Shown: one piece after another, positions 1 to 5,727 of the stretch
Layout of the letters: every line of letters begins with the position of its first letter
How positions within the stretch are numbered: position 1 is the first letter of the stretch
Origin: Sedimentisphaerales bacterium
GTDB lineage: Bacteria > Planctomycetota > Phycisphaerae > Sedimentisphaerales > SM23-30
NCBI GenBank assembly: GCA_030640865.1
Contig: DAOWIP010000401.1
Location: 1 to 6,346, forward strand
Direction: 5' to 3'
Length of the DNA: 6,346 nt
Position numbers and translations under genes: made by a program
Notes under the pieces: generated by a model
The model's database searches: none
What the model saw: the letters and a program-made list of their open reading frames with translations, nothing else
Told to the model about the DNA's origin: nothing

Positions 1-881
1 CGCACCGCCCAGAAATCCAGAATAACTATATGTTTCCCCTTGTGTTGGGCCAGTTCCATTTGCCCACCATCCACGAGTGTCGCCTCGAAATTCGGCGCCG
101 GCTGACCGATCAGTTTATTCTCGCCAAATTTCCGCACGGCTCGCGCCCCCGGCGGCGGCTCAAATTGGAACCGTTCCGACCCTGCCGGATTATTCACCAC
201 CCAGTTGCTGAATTCCCACTCGAACTTTGCCCGTAATTTTGCCTGTACCACCTCGGCAGCAATTTTACGCAGCAGCGGCTTCTTACCCACCTCCACCCAT
301 AAATGCCAGTCCAGGGCGTCCTTTGTATATTTCAGATGATGACAATCCGTTTTGTTGACTGTCTCCGTTCCGAGATATCGGCTGTTTTGTATGCCCTGAA
401 AAAACAGTTCATACGAATTGTTTGACAACAGAACATCTAAAAGGGGGATTGTCTGCTGGATTACCGCCCCGGCCTCACTGCCGCTGCCGAAAATATCGTC
501 AAATTTCGACGGCGCAGGTTTTAGTACATACTGATTTAACTGCGGATGATAGGTGGCGACTTTTTCGCCGTCGCATACTACCATTGGCCCCATAGTACCT
601 TTCTTGTGTATCAGTGCCAGCCGGTCAGGCCGCTGCATAGCGAAGGAAAACTCTTCCCGCACCTTTTGCATCAGCGGACTGTTATCGATATGTATGGTGG
701 AAGCAACAGTAACGCTGAAGCCCGGAAGCTGTTGGACATAGCGAGCAAAATTCCGGACGACCTCTTTTATTTTTTCGTCTTCTGTCTGTTTTTTCTTTTG
801 CTCCTGCCCGGTTGCCACACTTGACAAACCCAGCATTAGCAACGTTACCACAACCTGATATTTAACCCGTTTTTTTGTCAT
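1..881 (-). CDS. Secreted DUF2092 (LolA-like) protein fused to a thioredoxin/redoxin domain, partial (5' part)
   Basis: The frame is open from ATG at 881 to the left edge: 293 codons plus two bases, C-terminus missing. Residues 1-26 form a signal peptide (MTKKR start, hydrophobic VVVTLLMLGL core, likely cut near ATG-Q), so the product is exported. Residues about 38-230 look like DUF2092, a LolA/LolB-like lipid-binding fold; visible landmarks are FAMQRPDRLAL, VVCDGEKVATYHP and DWHLWVEVGKKPLLRKI. From residue 257 an AhpC/TSA-TlpA-type redoxin domain begins (IGQPAPNFEATLVDG, then IVILDFWAV). The window ends just before the expected CxxC, so redox activity cannot be judged. The last complete codons read FWAV followed by CGN (Arg), where relatives usually have FWATWC. 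A weak AGGGA sits about 11 bases before the ATG. It lies 62 bases downstream of the RHH gene in the same direction, with no strong promoter between them, so co-transcription is likely. The in vivo role is unknown; a periplasmic thiol/lipid-linked function is inference. Confidence 0.8.
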   Translation of the reverse strand, partial: MTKKRVKYQVVVTLLMLGLSSVATGQEQKKKQTEDEKIKEVVRNFARYVQQLPGFSVTVASTIHIDNSPLMQKVREEFSFAMQRPDRLALIHKKGTMGPMVVCDGEKVATYHPQLNQYVLKPAPSKFDDIFGSGSEAGAVIQQTIPLLDVLLSNNSYELFFQGIQNSRYLGTETVNKTDCHHLKYTKDALDWHLWVEVGKKPLLRKIAAEVVQAKLRAKFEWEFSNWVVNNPAGSERFQFEPPPGARAVRKFGENKLIGQPAPNFEATLVDGGQMELAQHKGKHIVILDFWAV

Positions 882-898
882 TACTTTTTCCCTTGTAC

Positions 899-946
899 TT
901 ATCCAACCTTCCAAATCTCCAAATCATTCAATCATTAAATTCTTCA
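899..946. repeat. Degenerate period-8 array at the 3' end of the RHH gene
   Basis: The plus strand splits into six octamers in one register: TTATCCAA, CCTTCCAA, ATCTCCAA, ATCATTCA, ATCATTAA, ATTCTTCA. The units are degenerate, but the period holds for 48 bp. The last unit contains the RHH gene's stop codon (TGA on the minus strand, 944-946). The unit differs from the AWGRGTRT arrays elsewhere in the window. It fills most of the gap between the RHH and DUF2092-redoxin genes. No hairpin with a T-run is seen, so it is not an obvious terminator. Low complexity by chance is possible. Confidence 0.45.
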
Positions 947-1177
947 CATATACCCCAGTGCCTTCAGATGTTGTTTTACCTTTTCAATCTCTTTTGCCCC
1001 GGCTGACTCACTGCCCGCCAACTCGTGACTGGCCACCAGGTCCCGCAGCACATATACAACGAAATCCGTCACTGAGTTATATCCAGCCCCTTCTATCACC
1101 GCGGATATCTTCTCATACAACGGCCGCGGTATCTTAATGGTTACCTTGCCTGTGTTTTTTGCTGTTATGTCGGCCAT
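944..1177 (-). CDS. Ribbon-helix-helix (CopG/MetJ-Arc-like) transcriptional regulator
   Basis: A 77-residue protein. Residues 11-17 (KVTIKIP) form the DNA-contacting beta strand. Residues 18-30 (PLYEKISAVIEGA) form helix 1, and residues 35-50 (SVTDFVVYVLRDLVAS), after the GYN turn, form helix 2; this is the standard RHH dimer fold. A charged tail follows (AKEIEKVKQHLKALGYM); an ending in LGY is common in this group. The ATG at 1177 is preferred because a good Shine-Dalgarno AGGAG lies at 1188-1192 with a 10-base spacer. An in-frame TTG at 1243 would add 22 residues, but that TTG is the first half of the -35 box TTGACA, so it lies upstream of the predicted transcript start. Three phased 11-bp repeats in the leader suggest autorepression. 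Genes downstream: the DUF2092-redoxin gene, probably the same transcript. No toxin gene is adjacent, so an antitoxin role is not supported. Targets are unknown. Confidence 0.85.
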   Translation of the reverse strand: MADITAKNTGKVTIKIPRPLYEKISAVIEGAGYNSVTDFVVYVLRDLVASHELAGSESAGAKEIEKVKQHLKALGYM

Positions 1178-1180
1178 ATT

Positions 1181-1213
1181 TATCACACTCCTGCAATACT
1201 CCAATAACACTCC
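1181..1213 (-). promoter_or_regulatory. Three 11-bp phased direct repeats: candidate RHH operator in its own leader
   Basis: On the plus strand three consecutive 11-mers read tatcacactcc (1181-1191), tgcaatactcc (1192-1202) and aataacactcc (1203-1213). Each ends in ACACTCC or ATACTCC. On the minus strand this is GGAGTRT recurring exactly every 11 bases, one helical turn, between the -10 box and the start codon. RHH repressors (omega, CopG, Arc types) are known to bind tandem short direct or inverted repeats, so autoregulation is a reasonable inference. The last copy includes the Shine-Dalgarno sequence, so occupancy or RNA-level effects could also reach translation. Confidence 0.5.
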
Positions 1214-1214
1214 T

Positions 1215-1243
1215 ATTAGAGCGTATGTCGTCGTTTTTGTCAA
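1215..1243 (-). promoter_or_regulatory. Sigma70-type promoter of the RHH gene
   Basis: On the minus strand a perfect -35 TTGACA (1243-1238) is followed by a 17-base spacer and a -10 TCTAAT (1220-1215, five of six consensus). The predicted transcript start is near 1208, giving a leader of about 31 bases before the ATG at 1177. The start would lie inside the first 11-bp repeat, a position suited to repression. Confidence 0.75.
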
Positions 1244-1352
1244 GTCTTTTTTGGTGATACCGTCAAAAGTCTAAAAAAAGCATCAAAACCCGCGTTTCCA
1301 GCTCAATAATCAATGTAGTATGGCGTAGGCCACCCTGCGATTGCTGTTTTTC

Positions 1353-1380
1353 TCTCTACTCTCCACTCTCTACTCTCCAC
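1353..1380. repeat. Period-7 array (TCTCYAC x4) at the 3' end of cstA
   Basis: Four heptamers TCTCTAC, TCTCCAC, TCTCTAC, TCTCCAC form two identical copies of a 14-mer. On the minus strand the array is GTRGAGA. It encodes the last seven residues of CstA (WRVESGE, 647-653) and supplies its TAG stop (1356-1358). The array sequence differs from the octamer arrays near the four-helix-bundle gene. Confidence 0.75.
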
Positions 1381-3317
1381 TTATTCCCTGCCCATCGCCG
1401 TACCATCATAATAATAATACCGCCCGTCATTCCCAGTACCACTACATCGGCGATCAGCAGAGGTATCATTCCAGCCGTATGTTCCATTACGCCCGGAATA
1501 TATTTCACTACCAGCAGCCGAATCAGCATAGTCAATGAGGTTACCAGCATAAACAGTGCCGGTATTAGTGTGTACCAGATAGTTCGTTTATGTCTCATCA
1601 GCCACGTTGTGCCTACCAGCAGTGCCAGCGCCGCCAGCAACTGGTTCGCCGAGCCGAAGATGCTCCATAATACTTTATACCCCTGTCCCCACCCTAACAG
1701 CAGCATCAGGGCCACGGCGATACCTGAATTAACCCAATAATATTTCAGTGTTCGCAGAAGGACTCGCAGTACGCCGCCGGTCTGAATTATCTCATCGGCC
1801 TGCGGTCTTTCTGTCGCAAACGGTTTCTCGATACTCAACCCGCCGGCGCCGGACAATTCAATTGTTTCTCGCGGCGACGGAGTCGCCTGTTTCGTCTCGC
1901 TCGGCTTTGCCTCGGCGAAGACGTCATAGCGGCCGAAGAACGTGGCCCAGCCTTCTTCAATCATATAGCGTGTGAGTCGGATGGCCGTATCGAGGGTAGT
2001 TACCAGAAATCCTTCCAGCAGCAGCATTGCGCCCAGCGCACCAGCCGCCACCGGCAGCCCCCACCCCGCGTGGACGGTATAGCCGACGCTCATTGCAAAT
2101 GTGAGTACCGCGTTACCCTTGCCCATAGCGGGATAGCAGTAGCCTTTGTAGCCGGACAGCGAAAGCCCGACAATCAGGCAGCAGACCACACACACAGCGA
2201 GAAAACTTTCCAGCAGCATAGCGTAATATCCTACATGCCGTGCCGCTTTTTCGTTGTTGAGTTGTTTACAGGTAGTACCGCCGGCGCACAAGCTGTGGAA
2301 CCCACTGACAGCTCCGCAGGCGATGGTTATAAACAGCACCGGCCAGCCCGATCCCAGTTTCTCTGACGCCGCCGACCAGTTATTCAGTGGAATCGCCGCC
2401 GTCCCGGCCATCTCGCCGCCGCCCCGCACAGCCGCCGCCAGCAGGGTAATGAACAGAAAGAGCATCCCAACATATAGAATATGGACATTGATAAAATCAC
2501 GGCTCTGCAGAAACAGCCAGACCGGCACACCTGCCGAAAAGAGAACATAGCCGCTTATCATCAGTTTCCATGTTGACGGTGCCACCGCTACCGGCCATTT
2601 TAGGCCGACGAGGATCGAGGCCACGCAAATCCCGATCGCCAGTAGCGAGCAGACCCATATCGGCCACTTCCGTTTCAGATATAGAAACCCCATCAGCGGC
2701 GAGCAGGCGGTAATAACTATTACTGAGGTGGAGGCGATCCCGCCTATGACCGCATGCGGTTCACTCTTGCCCGTGTGTGGGTTGACAATGCTCACTTCCC
2801 GGAACATGGTTTGGCCCTTTTCCAAGCCTAAGTCTGACAGAGCAACCTCGGATGTCAGCGCCGTAGCCGAAAGGTCCAGAAACGCCGCGCACACCAGCAC
2901 CAGAATCGCTACGAGGATCACCAGCATCATTATAAAGGAAGCCGGCCCGATATAGCGGCGGGCCACAACTGTAAGATTTTTCCCGCCTTCGCGCATGGTT
3001 ACGAAAGTGGCAACGTAATCGTGTACCGCGCCAAGGAATACGCCGCCCAGCAAAATCCACAACAGTGCCGGCCCCCACCCATACAGAATCGCCAGCACCG
3101 GCCCGATGATCGGCCCTGCTCCTGCGATCGAGGCGTAATGATGGGCAAACACCACTGCGGTACGTGTAGGAACATAGTCGCGTCCGTCGTTGACCGCCAC
3201 TGCCGGCGTTATCCGCTCCGGCTGCTCGCCCAAAACCCGGCTGATAAGAGGCGCATAGAAACGAGCGCCTGCAAGCAAAAACAGACTCGATACCAGCATA
3301 ATCGCCAAAACTACCAT
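1356..3317 (-). CDS. cstA: Carbon starvation protein CstA, peptide/pyruvate transporter
   Basis: A 653-residue polytopic inner-membrane protein of the CstA family (E. coli CstA is about 700 residues). Members take up peptides or, for CstA/BtsT, pyruvate during carbon limitation; the substrate here is not determinable. Family signatures: DYVPT (47-51), AHHYASIAGAGPIIGPVLA (58-76), HDYVATFVTMREGGKNL (99-115), FHSLCAGGTTCKQL (340-353), TTLDTAIRLTRYMIEE (440-455) and GSANQLLAALAL (555-566). Hydrophobic segments run through most of the chain. A hydrophilic stretch at about 464-514, rich in Pro, Glu, Ser and Thr, probably forms a long loop between the ANQLLA-containing C-terminal bundle and the rest. 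ATG at 3317 is supported by GGAG seven to eleven bases upstream. The C-terminal seven residues come from a simple repeat. It stands alone on the minus strand, with its own promoter candidate facing away from the parvulin gene; no LytS/LytT-type sensor pair is in the window. Confidence 0.95.
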   Translation of the reverse strand: MVVLAIMLVSSLFLLAGARFYAPLISRVLGEQPERITPAVAVNDGRDYVPTRTAVVFAHHYASIAGAGPIIGPVLAILYGWGPALLWILLGGVFLGAVHDYVATFVTMREGGKNLTVVARRYIGPASFIMMLVILVAILVLVCAAFLDLSATALTSEVALSDLGLEKGQTMFREVSIVNPHTGKSEPHAVIGGIASTSVIVITACSPLMGFLYLKRKWPIWVCSLLAIGICVASILVGLKWPVAVAPSTWKLMISGYVLFSAGVPVWLFLQSRDFINVHILYVGMLFLFITLLAAAVRGGGEMAGTAAIPLNNWSAASEKLGSGWPVLFITIACGAVSGFHSLCAGGTTCKQLNNEKAARHVGYYAMLLESFLAVCVVCCLIVGLSLSGYKGYCYPAMGKGNAVLTFAMSVGYTVHAGWGLPVAAGALGAMLLLEGFLVTTLDTAIRLTRYMIEEGWATFFGRYDVFAEAKPSETKQATPSPRETIELSGAGGLSIEKPFATERPQADEIIQTGGVLRVLLRTLKYYWVNSGIAVALMLLLGWGQGYKVLWSIFGSANQLLAALALLVGTTWLMRHKRTIWYTLIPALFMLVTSLTMLIRLLVVKYIPGVMEHTAGMIPLLIADVVVLGMTGGIIIMMVRRWAGNKWRVESGE

Positions 3318-3368
3318 AATTACTCTCCATTAAAATGCTCACGATTGAATTGTCTTTATGCGAAGCCG

Positions 3369-3397
3369 ATTGTAACAACCACCTGCCTCAACTGCAA
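3369..3397 (-). promoter_or_regulatory. Candidate cstA promoter
   Basis: On the minus strand TTGCAG (3397-3392) is followed by a 17-base spacer and TACAAT (3374-3369, five of six to the -10 consensus). The -35 is only a half match. Predicted transcript start is near 3362, giving a leader of about 45 bases. It is divergent from, and about 22 bp away from, the promoter of the rightward genes. Confidence 0.5.
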
Positions 3398-3418
3398 GTA
3401 TTGTGTCCAGGGTTGATA

Positions 3419-3447
3419 TTGACTTTGAGTACAATTAGAGATATAAT
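3419..3447 (+). promoter_or_regulatory. Strong sigma70-type promoter for the parvulin-like gene
   Basis: TTGACT (3419-3424) is followed by a 17-base spacer and a perfect TATAAT (3442-3447). The transcript would start near 3454, about 37 bases before the ATG at 3491. This probably drives the rightward genes at least through the parvulin gene and possibly onward, since no clear terminator is seen before the HIT gene. Confidence 0.75.
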
Positions 3448-3490
3448 TCCGATCTTGTGAAGAATAGCACAAAATGAGGTATTGAACTCG

Positions 3491-4591
3491 ATGAATTTAA
3501 AAGGCCTGGTATTTATTATAGTAATGATTGTCTTGTTTCAGCCTGGTTTCGCTGTCTCTCCCGTACAAAACAGCTTGCAGTCTGTACCACCCGCGACCGG
3601 CAACTCACAACGCACAATTTTGCAAACGGGCCTTGTCCTGCCGGTCAATGATGATGCCATAACTTCCGCCTGGATCATCGCCCGGCTCCGCGAAAAGCTA
3701 AAAAACGCGCCTCCCGAAAAGGATTTGCAGCGGTTTGTGCAAAAAAACCGCCCTCTCGTCTCCGAATTAGTTACCGGTGAGGTATATAATATCCTGCTCT
3801 ATCAGTATGCCCAGCGCGGCCTGAACAAAATGAATATCCCCGAAGAAGCTATCCAGAAAATTCTTGACGACAAAAAAAAGGAGCTCATCAGTAAATATGA
3901 TGGCAGCGAACTCCGCATGCGCGACGAACTGACCGAGAAAGGCACTACTATCGAGGAACTACTGGCACAGCATAAACGGGAAGTAGTCATCGCCGGCTAT
4001 CAGGAAATGCACTTCTATCCCACTCTGACCATCACACGCAGCCAAATACTGCGGTATTATCGCACTCATCTCCAGGAAAAGTTTTGCACAAAACCGACCA
4101 TCCAGTTTCAACTGATAGACATCCGGAAAAATAACAAGGCCTTTTCTCAACCTCAACAGGCCCAACAGGCCGCCCGTCAGGCCCTGCGAAAAATCAGAGA
4201 GGGTATCGACTTTACCAAGGTGGTCGGAGAATATTCCAATGGATTCCGTAAATCTTATGACGGCCTCTGGCGGACCATCGACCCCGACTCTGTCCGCGAA
4301 CAATACCAGCCGGTCGTTGAGGCACTGAAAAAAATCAAACCCGGCGATGCCACCGATATCATCCAGACCGACGATCATTTCTTCATCGCCAAACTCATTG
4401 AGTATAAACAGGCTGCGGTTACTCCCTTTTCGGCAGCACAAACGGAAATCAGAAATATTCTTCGCCGGCAACGCTGGCTGAAATATCAACAAAAACTTGG
4501 CAGCGAACTTCTAAAAAAATCCGCGGTCGGCGATATGGAACAGTTTATCAAAAGCACCACACTCGCTGCTTATGAGTGTATGAGTGTATGA
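3491..4591 (+). CDS. Exported SurA/PrsA-like peptidyl-prolyl isomerase (parvulin-type chaperone)
   Basis: A 366-residue protein with a signal peptide (MNLKG, then the LVFIIVMIVLF core, cut near FAVS). Residues about 49-190 resemble the SurA N-terminal chaperone region (VNDDAITSAWI, then long charged helices). Residues about 202-306 resemble a parvulin domain (IQFQLIDI, a long charged helix, REGIDFTKVVGEYSNG, YDGLW, VVEALKKIKPGDATDII, HFFIAKL). A C-terminal helix, about 313-345, returns to the chaperone core. The first parvulin His (as in RHIL) appears replaced by Phe206, while His296 near the end is kept, so it may be a holdase for secreted proteins rather than an active isomerase. ATG at 3491 is chosen, with GAGG at 3476-3479; an in-frame TTG at 3482 is only two bases from that site. 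The last six residues (YECMSV) and the TGA stop are encoded by the adjacent octamer array, so the native C-terminus may have been altered. Confidence 0.85.
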   Translation: MNLKGLVFIIVMIVLFQPGFAVSPVQNSLQSVPPATGNSQRTILQTGLVLPVNDDAITSAWIIARLREKLKNAPPEKDLQRFVQKNRPLVSELVTGEVYNILLYQYAQRGLNKMNIPEEAIQKILDDKKKELISKYDGSELRMRDELTEKGTTIEELLAQHKREVVIAGYQEMHFYPTLTITRSQILRYYRTHLQEKFCTKPTIQFQLIDIRKNNKAFSQPQQAQQAARQALRKIREGIDFTKVVGEYSNGFRKSYDGLWRTIDPDSVREQYQPVVEALKKIKPGDATDIIQTDDHFFIAKLIEYKQAAVTPFSAAQTEIRNILRRQRWLKYQQKLGSELLKKSAVGDMEQFIKSTTLAAYECMSV

Positions 4592-4622
4592 GTATAAGAG
4601 TGTATGGGTGTAAGGGTGTAAG
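4572..4622 (+). repeat. Octamer array (AWGRGTRT), left of the four-helix-bundle gene
   Basis: Six octamers in one register: ATGAGTGT, ATGAGTGT, ATGAGTAT, AAGAGTGT, ATGGGTGT, AAGGGTGT, then a partial AAG. Variation is confined mostly to positions 2, 4 and 7 of the unit. The array starts inside the parvulin gene and ends 17 bases before the four-helix-bundle ATG. It is the inverted counterpart of the array at 5011-5071. Confidence 0.85.
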
Positions 4623-4639
4623 AATTAGGTTGGTTTGTT

Positions 4640-5002
4640 ATGACTCATAAAGACCTGGATATCTGGAAAGGGGGGGTTGGCCTTGTGACTGAGATATACC
4701 GATTGACTCGAGGTTTCCCTAAAATGGAAAATTACGGGTTAGCGTCACAAATGCAAAGAGCTGCGGTTTCCTATCCAAGTAATATCGCAGAGGGTGCTGC
4801 TCGCGATTCCATAGCCGAATACGTACGATTTGTATATATTTCATTGGGATCCTTATCAGAGTTGGAAACCCAGATTATTATATCAAAAAATTTAGGTTAT
4901 GCTTCTGATGTAACCATCTTGCTTAACAAAGTTGAAACGCTACGGAAGATGACATTAAAATTCATCAAATACCTGAAGAACAAAATGGAAAAACATGGTT
5001 GA
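4640..5002 (+). CDS. Four-helix-bundle protein, S23 / 23S rRNA intervening-sequence family (Avd-like fold)
   Basis: A 120-residue protein with the family hallmarks: DLDIWK near the start, FPKMENYGLASQMQRAAVSYPSNIAEG (residues 26-52, interrupted only by normal variation), then SLSELETQ (71-78), IISKNLGY (80-87) and a closing basic helix. Helices are expected at about 12-25, 29-54, 57-85 and 88-115. The family (PF05635 type) is named for open frames inside 23S rRNA intervening sequences. It shares its pentameric four-helix-bundle fold with the Avd protein of diversity-generating retroelements. The function of stand-alone copies is not known; nucleic-acid binding is often suggested. There is no rRNA or reverse transcriptase here. 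A seven-G run (4670-4676) gives KGG where relatives usually have a less glycine-rich sequence. AGG at 4626-4629 is only a weak ribosome site. Base composition differs from neighbours. Confidence 0.9.
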   Translation: MTHKDLDIWKGGVGLVTEIYRLTRGFPKMENYGLASQMQRAAVSYPSNIAEGAARDSIAEYVRFVYISLGSLSELETQIIISKNLGYASDVTILLNKVETLRKMTLKFIKYLKNKMEKHG

Positions 5003-5010
5003 TCTTACCA

Positions 5011-5071
5011 ACACTCTTACACCCATATACCCATATACCCTTATACCCTTATACCCATACACCCTTACACC
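5011..5071 (-). repeat. Octamer array (AYACYCWT), right of the four-helix-bundle gene, inverted relative to the left one
   Basis: Seven octamers in register on the plus strand: ACACTCTT, ACACCCAT, ATACCCAT, ATACCCTT, ATACCCTT, ATACCCAT, ACACCCTT, then a partial ACACC. Read on the minus strand the unit is AWGRGTRT, as at 4572-4622. It begins 8 bases after the four-helix-bundle stop and ends right at the GGAG ribosome site of the HIT gene. Confidence 0.88.
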
Positions 5072-5085
5072 GGAGCGAAGCGACA

Positions 5086-5631
5086 ATGTTAAATAACAAT
5101 CTTTGGGCGCCCTGGCGTATCGAATACCTCAAATCGTTAGGTAAGGAGAAGGAAAACGAGATCGAGGGCGCCCCCTGGACAAAAAAGTGCTTCTTATGTG
5201 AATACTGGAACAATCCCGACCAGGACAGGGAAAATCTCGTTCTCTGGCGGACAGATCGTTGTCTGGTTTTATTTAACCGGTTTCCTTACACCGGCGGCCA
5301 TCTGCTCATCGCACCGCGAGATCACGTTCCCGACCTTAACGCCCTTGATGAAGAAGCAATGCTTGAAATGATGCTTCTTTGCCGTGACGCCCAAAGTGTT
5401 CTCGATCAGGCCAATCATCCGCAGGGTTACAACATCGGTATTAACATCGGCCGCTGTTCCGGCGCCGGCCTGCCCGATCATGTACATCTACATCTTGTCC
5501 CCCGCTGGGAAGGCGACACTAATTTTATGTCCACCATCGGCAACGCCCGCATGATCAGCCAGTCCATCGAAGAGCTCTACGATCAACTCACCGAAATCGC
5601 CGAACAATTAAAGCTGCCCACAAAAAAGTAA
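5086..5631 (+). CDS. HIT-family hydrolase, Ap4A phosphorylase-like
   Basis: A 181-residue cytoplasmic protein. The N-terminal LWAPWRIEYLK (6-16), the CFLC pair (35-38), the mid-domain GGHLLIAPRDHV (70-81), GYNIGINIG (114-122) and the HIT triad DHVHLHLVPRW (131-141; His132, His134, His136) are all present. GDTNFMSTIGNARM (143-156) follows. His134, the middle one, is the expected nucleophile that forms the nucleotidyl intermediate. This layout matches the Ap4A phosphorylase branch known from mycobacteria, which splits diadenosine polyphosphates; a related ApnA or AMP-ester substrate is possible. The start is ATG at 5086, with GGAG at 5072-5075. A longer frame from TTG at 4999 would merely translate the octamer array (residues like HPYTHIPLYPYTHT), which no HIT protein needs. 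Proximity to lysS is sensible because LysRS can make Ap4A as a side product. Confidence 0.92.
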   Translation: MLNNNLWAPWRIEYLKSLGKEKENEIEGAPWTKKCFLCEYWNNPDQDRENLVLWRTDRCLVLFNRFPYTGGHLLIAPRDHVPDLNALDEEAMLEMMLLCRDAQSVLDQANHPQGYNIGINIGRCSGAGLPDHVHLHLVPRWEGDTNFMSTIGNARMISQSIEELYDQLTEIAEQLKLPTKK

Positions 5632-5727
5632 ATCGCCCACATCGGTTTTTATACTATTGCTAACCGGCAAAGAAATGAATAAATCAGACAGAAAGTATTG
5701 TAATTCCTTAAATCATATAGGCTTATC

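Larger units (their letters stand above)
4572..5071. other. Candidate 500-bp unit: four-helix-bundle gene bracketed by inverted octamer arrays
   Basis: The left array reads AWGRGTRT and the right array reads its reverse complement, AYACYCWT. Together they enclose a single 120-codon gene with short gaps (17 and 8 bases). The inner ends pair best: 4604-4619 against 5011-5026 is complementary in 15 of 16 positions, the odd one being a G-U wobble in RNA. The enclosed gene is visibly more AT-rich than its neighbours and uses more TTA, ATA and AAA codons. These facts fit a small mobile or passenger unit. No transposase and no clear target-site duplication are seen, so mobility is inference. Confidence 0.35.

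Noticed and set aside
30..824. Plus-strand frames over the DUF2092-redoxin gene
   Set aside because: The minus frame has a signal peptide and two recognisable domains; the plus frames have none.
944..1177. RHH protein as an antitoxin of a toxin-antitoxin pair
   Set aside because: No small toxin-like gene is adjacent; the neighbours are a DUF2092-redoxin protein and cstA.
1244..1352. Rho-independent terminator after cstA (A/T-runs around 1250-1285, a TGGC/GCCA pair near 1321-1332)
   Set aside because: The possible stems are only four to five bp and are not followed directly by a T-run on the minus strand.
1748..3416. Several open plus-strand frames (1748-1975, 2070-2366, 2254-2550, 2728-2955, 3021-3416) and a minus-strand frame at 2761-3378
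   Set aside because: All lie over cstA in other frames. Their translations are rich in Arg, Ser and Pro without any domain, while the cstA frame shows full family conservation.
3802..4492. Minus-strand open frames opposite the parvulin gene
   Set aside because: Shadows of the coding strand, with no ribosome site and no recognisable family.
4640..5002. Diversity-generating retroelement (Avd plus reverse transcriptase)
   Set aside because: Only the Avd-like fold is present. There is no reverse transcriptase and no template/variable repeat pair with adenine-biased differences.
4640..5002. An intervening sequence inside a 23S rRNA gene
   Set aside because: The flanks encode parvulin and HIT proteins, not rRNA.
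4572..5071. Octamer arrays as a CRISPR array
   Set aside because: The units are 8 bp and contiguous with no unique spacers, and no cas gene is present.
4999..5085. N-terminal extension of the HIT protein from TTG at 4999
   Set aside because: It simply translates the octamer array, and a proper ATG with a ribosome site follows at 5086.
5632..5700. Terminator after the HIT gene (CGGTT pairing with AACCG)
   Set aside because: Five-bp stem with a 14-base loop and no T-tract after it.
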